Shown here: in pieces, positions 58,501 through 64,000 of the stretch
Layout: every line of letters begins with the position of its first letter
Numbering within the stretch: the stretch's first letter is position 1
Assembly (NCBI GenBank): GCA_025200525.1
Contig: CM045761.1
Span: 134,170,223 to 134,234,222 of the forward strand
DNA: 64,000 nucleotides
From: Camellia lanceoleosa
Lineage: Eukaryota; Streptophyta; Magnoliopsida; Ericales; Theaceae
Reading direction: 5' to 3'
Position numbers and translations under genes: made by a program
Notes under the pieces: model-generated
The model's input: the letters and a program-made list of their open reading frames with translations, nothing else
Databases searched by the model: none
Told to the model about the DNA's origin: nothing

Positions 58501-61500
58501 ATTTTAAAAGGTCATGATTGTGTTAGGTGATCTCTAAAGAATGGATGTATGCTTTCAAATAATTGGCAAGCTAAACATAAAACTTTTCACTGCTGTATCC
58601 ATTTGCACCCTACCCTACCTCAATCACTATAGCTGTGTGCATTTCTTTTGGTTATCAATTAGATGTACACTTTGATCATTCACTTTGTATAGATGTGGAG
58701 CATAATTTTTACAGTACTCTCAGTTATAACAAAAGCATCTATGAAAATTTGCTGCCTACATCATGCAATGTGAGATCAAGAACAAATGTTTCTTGTCAGG
58801 GTACATGTTTCCAAAGAGCTAATCAACCTGCAGTAACTATTACTGCCTCCCGCGGTATGGATGTTTCTCCTAGTAAATCAGATGGTGGTTCAGTTTCTTT
58901 GGATGAGACTGTGTTGACTTGTGATTTTTTGAGGAGTCCAGAATTTGAATACATAGACAATGATGATGCTTTGGCTGTCAATTCTACTGAGAGGAAAGCA
59001 TGCAGTAATCTCAACATTTTGGTTCCTGAGGGAATAGCAGGTTCCTTTTTCTTGGTGTATTCAATATTTTGTTGTGGAATTCATTATTCTCATTCAGTTG
59101 ACTGCATTAATACATGGGCCATGATACCTTACTACATTTTTTGACTGCAGAATGCGAAAATTTAATCTTGTGGCGTTTCTTATCTAGATTTTGTTACTTT
59201 ACTTCCAGGTAACATCTGCAAGAGAGATATCCCTGTGGAGATTAAAACAGTTGATAGAGTGGTTGGCATTGATGATAACGTCACAGATCCCCAGCTCTGT
59301 GCTGCCATTGCATGTGAAATCTATAAGAACTTGCAAGCATCTGAGGTTCATTTTTTTTTTCTCCCCCTTGCTGCAATCTATAAGTAATCTGTTAGGCATA
59401 TTGACCCACTTTCCAACTTTTTTCATCGTTTTTGGTCCCTTGAAAGTGTCTCAGGATTTCTTTGTCAATAGAAATACTGGTTTTTAGTAAGGAATTTTAT
59501 TTTATCGTACCTTTAATTAAGTTTGTAGGGTTAAAAACTTAAAATAGGACAACAATCTTATATAGTCTGAAAAGCTTGGTTATTGTAGTGGCAAGGCTAT
59601 GGGTTTCCCATCCTATGATCCCATGATTTTAGCTGCAATGCTAAGAATTGTCATTAGTACCTTTTATTGTTGTTATTATATAAACTTTCATTCAATTCTT
59701 TTTTTTTTTTTTTTTGATAAGTAACTTTCATTCAATTCTTTATATGTGATGTGGTTACATATTCAATGGATGGGAAGCAGCCAGAATGTCAATGTGCAGC
59801 AATATTTTTCCTTAAAGACCTTAACCAATTGTCATTCTTCTTAGCTTCGTAGTTGTTCAAGTAATATGCTTTTGTTAGCTCCATAATTGCAAATATAAAG
59901 TTGTAGTTAATTAAATCCCACTGCAAGAAGAATTTAACCTTGAAAGAATGGTTCAAAAGTAGTTTATAATCTGGCAGTTTCTTTGTCTTTTCCCAGGAGG
60001 TGATTTTGGTGCGTCCCTAACAGTTACAACCATTTACTTTTCCCACCATAAAATATATATTATAATACTATCAAACTGTGAAACTATTGAGATTTGCAAA
60101 GTTTGTAAAATTGCATTATGATATTCTGTTGAACAAACACTAGAGAGTAAAAATCGCTCATGCCAATAGGTTGATTGTGTTTTGAAATATGAAAATTGAT
60201 GGAGGTCATCACCTAGAGATTGATCAACAAAGATTTTATTTGCATGCATTGTCTGCTTTGGTATTTGTTGGATGGGCAAAACTAAAAATTCCAGTAGGTT
60301 GATTGTTATTTAAAATATGAAATTTTAAAGAGACCGTCACCCAGAGATTGAGCAACAAAGATTTTAGTTGCATGCATTATCTGCTTTGGTATTTGTTGGA
60401 TAGGATTTTTTTTTTTTGTTTTAGTTTTGCATAGAAATAGCTGATCTCAATTATTCCTGTATATAAAATTTTGTTTCTGGAACTTTCAGTTTAAATTTGC
60501 CTGTTGTACACGGGAATAAAAGTTGGTTTCAATTTATTTCTTTGTTTTTCTCTTTTTTTTAGAGAAAGAAAATGCCTCGCACAGACTATGTGGAGAGAAT
60601 TCAAAAAGACATTAATGCCAGCATGCGTGCTATACTGATTGATTGGCTTGTAGAGGTAAGCCAAGCTATTGGTGACATTACCAAGTTGAATTTCTGTAAT
60701 TAATCAAAAAACAGAAAGTGCATTATGGAACCAGTTCATTCCATAAAAAGTGGCATTCTTTTATGGCATTATAAATACCACCCTTGGTGTTATCTGGTTG
60801 TCAAAGTTTAGTCATTGTGAAGGGGACAGTTGTTTTAACCTTATAATGGGTACTTCATTTTGTTGTTGTTTCAGATAAGCCATCTAGTAACCAGTTGTCA
60901 TGGCATCTTATTGTAGGTTGCTGAAGAGTACAGTCTTGTACCTGAAACTTTGTTTTTGACTGTTAATTACATAGATCGTTATCTTTCTGGCAACGTAATT
61001 CAGAGGCAACAACTACAGTTGCTTGGTGTTGCCTGCATGATGATTGCTGCGTAAGATTTAACATTTTAGTTTCTTGTTTTCGGTTGTTCTTCTCCATCTT
61101 CTGTGTCTCTTCCTCTGTGTGTGTGTAGTGAGGAGAGAATGATAACTGATTATAACCAGTAATATGATAATGCTGCCAGTAAATACGAGGAGATCTGTGC
61201 ACCTCAGGTGGAAGAGTTTTGTTACGTCGCTGATAACACATACTCCAAGAAAGAGGTTTGGTTCTAATCTTCAGATGGATTTTGCAATTCTAGACTTCTT
61301 TAAAGTGCTTCTGTTGTTAACCTGCATTACGCAATTTAATTGCTGCAGGTTTTGCAAATGGAATCTTCCGTGCTGAATTACTTGAAGTTTGAAATTTCAG
61401 CACCAACCGCTGGATGTTTTTTAACGTAAGGGCCACCTGTCTGATCTTTATTGAAAGTAGTGCATTTTAGTGTGCTTCTCTATTCATTGACTTGACTATT

Positions 61501-62778
61501 CATGCAATTCTTAGGTGGTTTGTTCGTGCTGCTCAAGGAATTAATGAGGTATTTATCTCGGACTAGTTAAGTTTCTTGGTTCCATTGCTCCTTGAGTTGA
61601 TTAAAGTTTTCCGTCACCTGGTAACAATGGAACCCTGAGCTGTTGCATGATGTACTAATACTAGCAATATGTTTAATGGTCTCAATTGTTGATGCCATTC
61701 CATATTGGTATTTGTTTGATTTGTGTGTTGATTTTGTGGTAACAATGGTGGTTGCTAAACCCTTTACTGATTTGTGGTTTCTATCCCTACTTCTAAAAGG
61801 TTCCATCGATGCAGTTGGATTACCTGGCCAACTACCTTACAGAGTTATCGCTGCTGGAGTATGGCATGCTCTGCTATGCTCCATCTCTAATTGCTGCTTC
61901 TGCAATTTTTTTGGCCAAATTTATACTTAACCCGTCAAAAAGACCATGGGTAAGTGTGAAAAAATATCGTAAGGCTATTGCTTATTTCTAAGCTATTTTG
62001 TTATTATATATGCTCTGATATATCCATGCAACATAGTTTAGTCCCATGTTTGTTTGGTGCAGACTTTGACCCTGAGGCATTGCACACTTTACAAGCCCTC
62101 TGACTTGCGTGACTGTGTCAAGGCAATACATCTTCTCTTCTGCAACATCCATAGTTCTAGTTTGCCTGGAATTAGGGAAAAATACAGTCAACATAAGGTG
62201 AGCAAAATCTGTGTGTGTGAAATACACTATATGCATGCTTCATTGTCATTTATATTTATTTATTGTTAATATTTTTTTCCCTACAAAAGGAAGATACCGG
62301 AGGCCATTATCGTTTAAAGTGTTGTATTGGGTATAACTTGGAAAGGATTGGACAAATGCATGACTTTTTTCTGATATGACAAACATTGATGCTATGTTTG
62401 GATCTTGAATTTGTGGAGGGAAGGGAAAAGAAAAAAGATGCTAAATCTTTTCCTTTTTTTTAGTAGTTGGGTTAAGAAAATGGATAGGTATTTTTTTTAA
62501 AAATTCAGTTTTTGTTTGGTACTTGTGTCTAAGTAATTTCTTTTTCCTTTCCCTTCACAAATCCAATATGCTAACAAAGAGTGTCGGTGGTTGTAGTGGA
62601 AGTATGGTGGCATTCCACACTGAAGAGAGATTTAAGTAATATTGAAATATATGAAATTGTAGATATTGAAATCTCCCATTGATACTGACTCACTTCTTTG
62701 CATCAGTACAAATTTGTTGCAAAGAAGAACTGCCCTTCCTCAATACCTCAGGAGTTCTTTATTGACCTCAGCGACTAG
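55563..62778 (+). CDS. CYCA1: A1-type cyclin, 11 exons, 472 aa
   Basis: Regulatory subunit of cyclin-dependent kinases acting in S phase to mitosis in the nucleus. Exons: 55563-55832, 58800-59040, 59209-59345, 60563-60655, 60917-61050, 61180-61255, 61349-61425, 61515-61548, 61800-61949, 62063-62197, 62707-62778. All introns are GT-AG, phases agree and the sum is 1,419 bp. The S/A-rich N-terminus holds a destruction box RPALADLTN (residues 63-71). Exon 4 carries the cyclin signature [12 protein letters not shown] (237-248), then [10 protein letters not shown] and [13 protein letters not shown]. The C-terminal cyclin fold has [29 protein letters not shown] and [15 protein letters not shown]. 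Length fits CYCA1;1 of other plants. Intron 1 (3 kb) and intron 3 hold small TE insertions. The exon 2 start is chosen by phase and by the TTTCTTGTCAG acceptor. The gene looks functional. Confidence 0.93.
56621..56812. mobile_element. MITE in CYCA1 intron 1
   Basis: Ends 'cttgctaacaagtgctcc' and 'gggcacttgttagcatttg' are inverted repeats of about 18 bp. The interior has repeated 'ttcaatacactttttt' segments. Total about 190 bp. Confidence 0.65.
59681..59740 (-). mobile_element. Ultra-truncated LINE insertion with long target duplication, CYCA1 intron 3
   Basis: 'aactttcattcaattctt' occurs at 59683-59700 and again at 59723-59740. Between them lie only 22 bases: a T-run and 'gataagt'. Reversed, this is 'acttatc' plus a poly-A tail, the usual 3' end of plant L1 elements. 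Confidence 0.7.
60162..60409. repeat. Tandem duplication of about 129 bp in CYCA1 intron 3
   Basis: 'cca(a/g)taggttgattgt' starts copies at 60162 and 60291. Both contain 'agagattga(t/g)caacaaag' and 'ctgctttggtatttgttgga'. Copies differ at several sites. Confidence 0.8.
62388..62580. mobile_element. MITE-like element in CYCA1 intron 10
   Basis: The left edge 'gatgctatgtttggatcttg' and inner 'ttgtggagggaagggaaaag' are inverted, imperfect matches to 'ctttttcctttcccttcaca' and 'aatccaatatgctaacaaag'. About 190 bp. Confidence 0.5.
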
Positions 62779-63464
62779 ACATCCAGTTTTGTTCAAATGT
62801 TCTGTTTGATAGAGTTGGAAGTATTTTGCCTTTGACAGCTTGTTTTCTTTGGATGTAAGAATTCATTTTTTGCCCGTATCTTATATCTAATGTGGAGCTT
62901 TGTGCCTACTTTTGGAGAGTCAGGTGGCTTCTCATTTTAATTCTCTCTTGGTCATAAATTTACTGTGGTCATAGCTTTGTACATCTGGTTTTGTCGATTA
63001 GAATTTTTTTAATTTACTCCAATGCTCTACATGCACATTGTAGTTTCTTTTCAAGGTTAAAGTTCTTCAGTTTAAAGCTCTTGTGATGTTTGAAGCTGTT
63101 ACGTTTCAAGCAAATGAATCACTGATATTTTTTTGTACCCGAATCACTGATAAATTTGCCATCAGATGGGGCTGTAGTGATGATTATTATGAATTTAATA
63201 CTAGTGTATGTAATTGAATTTTTATTTTTATTTATCTTATTTTCATTTTTAAAGTATAAAATAGAATTACATTAAAGTTGTTCATTAAATGAGCGTATTT
63301 AATAATAATATTTGAATTCATATAGCAACTGACCCTAACCAACAAAAAAAAAAGTCATTGTGAGAGTAACTATAAACATTGGCTCCATTTATTTATTTAT
63401 ATGACTATTTACAGAATACTCTCTCTGTGGCTCCATTTATTTATATATAGGAATATTTACAGAC

Positions 63465-63499
<35 letters not shown>

Positions 63500-63629
63500 C
63501 ATTTACAACATATAACTAACTACATTACAGTACACAAGGCGGCCAACTTGCATAACTTCTGAAGATGTGCAGTGGTACTACACGAAAACAAATAAAATAG
63601 AACAGAAGCCTCTTATGCCAAATCCCAAT
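62779..63629. other. Convergent 3' region between CYCA1 and the beta-propeller gene
   Basis: Holds the 3' UTRs of both genes. It contains a duplicated 'ggctccatttatttat' (63380 and 63429) and a (CT)n tract at 63470-63497. No further gene is seen. Confidence 0.5.
63470..63497. repeat. (CT)n microsatellite
   Basis: A 28-bp uninterrupted CT run. Confidence 0.9.
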
Positions 63630-64000
63630 TCACTTACCACATTGGACCTTCATTGAGACATAGGGTGCAAACTCTACACTATGGTTCGGATATTTACTTA
63701 GCCAGTGACAATCATCAAAGGAGCATTGTGGTCCATCAGTTGGGTGCTCTACATCAACGGGCTTCATGAATTTGGGTCCCCAAGCTGGGGTTCCATCCTC
63801 AAATGAGCTATGAGTCAATCTCCTTATCCCAGAACCGTCCGTTCTGATGGTGAAGATTTCGCCGTAGGGTTGATAGTGATGTGGGTTCGAGATTGGTTCA
63901 GCTGACACCCCAGCATAATCTGTGGTAAACACAATAGTTTTTCCATCCGGGCTGAACCATGGGTGGTTAGCCCGTCCACTAGACCCGCTCTGGACCAACT
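63630..64000 (-). CDS. TolB/DPP6-N-terminal-like beta-propeller protein, C-terminal part
   Basis: An open frame enters from the right edge and ends at the TGA at 63630-63632. It encodes NHPWFSPDGKTIVFTTDYAG (a PD40/WD40-like TolB repeat with the SPDG signature), then GEIFTIRTDGSGIRRLTH and GTPAWGPKF, a second blade. The last 45 residues are rich in C, H and P and end KVQCGK. Plants carry large propeller proteins annotated as DPP6 N-terminal domain-like, of unclear function. The 5' part is outside the window. The stop overlaps a good donor sequence (gtaagt at about 63638-63633), so the last exon could be longer if that site is spliced; the clean end favours the stop as read. It is convergent with CYCA1. 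Confidence 0.8.
   Translation of the reverse strand, partial: LVQSGSSGRANHPWFSPDGKTIVFTTDYAGVSAEPISNPHHYQPYGEIFTIRTDGSGIRRLTHSSFEDGTPAWGPKFMKPVDVEHPTDGPQCSFDDCHWLSKYPNHSVEFAPYVSMKVQCGK

Noticed and set aside
58635..58799. Upstream extension of CYCA1 exon 2
   Set aside because: The frame is open, but other AG sites give the wrong phase with exon 1; 58799/58800 keeps phase and has a good pyrimidine tract.
1..64000. tRNA, rRNA or known small RNA genes
   Set aside because: No cloverleaf-type A and B box pairs or rRNA segments were recognised by eye; a tRNAscan or Rfam search would decide.

Overview
This is a nuclear window from a flowering plant, most likely a woody eudicot. The base composition is AT-rich, the genes have plant-type introns, and most of the 64 kb is transposable-element sequence. 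Protein homologies are plant-specific (A1-type cyclin, DUF688 protein, MscS-like channel, RFC4). The species cannot be named from sequence alone.

Layout. 1-1931: the 3' end of a Tat-lineage Ty3/gypsy retrotransposon, with an open, spliced antisense ORF and a 403-bp LTR, inserted in a longer non-coding LTR (1932-3116). 3610-6744: the chromodomain tail and 3' LTR of a Tekay-like chromovirus. 6745-15400: AT-rich DNA with microsatellites, MITE-like inverted repeats and a 2.46-kb solo LTR (9794-12254) that splits an older dispersed repeat. 15412-16014 (minus): an intact single-exon DUF688 gene. 16840-20045: several long inverted-repeat elements.

20171-38359 (minus): a broken RFC4-like gene. One of its introns holds a full-length 14.2-kb Tat element (23665-37858) with perfect 5-bp target duplications. 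That element contains two further solo LTRs, 28995-31774 and 32458-33108, both inside the integrase region. 39192-39610 (minus): a pseudogene fragment of an MSL mechanosensitive channel. 40678-44640: a head-to-tail array of about nine non-autonomous Helitrons. 46015-53133: a 7.1-kb non-coding LTR-like element with a 2.44-kb internal tandem duplication. 55563-62778 (plus): a complete 11-exon A1-type cyclin gene. 63630-64000 (minus): the C-terminal part of a TolB/DPP6-N-terminal-like beta-propeller gene.

Only three host genes look functional: the DUF688 gene, CYCA1 and the beta-propeller gene. They are not a pathway; CYCA1 and the propeller gene are convergent neighbours. The main story is layered transposition, with target duplications and interrupted reading frames that give a relative order of events. 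I found no convincing new non-transposon system. The most noteworthy items are the Helitron array with a covarying 3' hairpin, the intact spliced Tat antisense ORF, the giant LTR family whose copies range from 0.65 to 7.1 kb, and the RFC4 pseudogene with two AG-to-GG acceptor sites.
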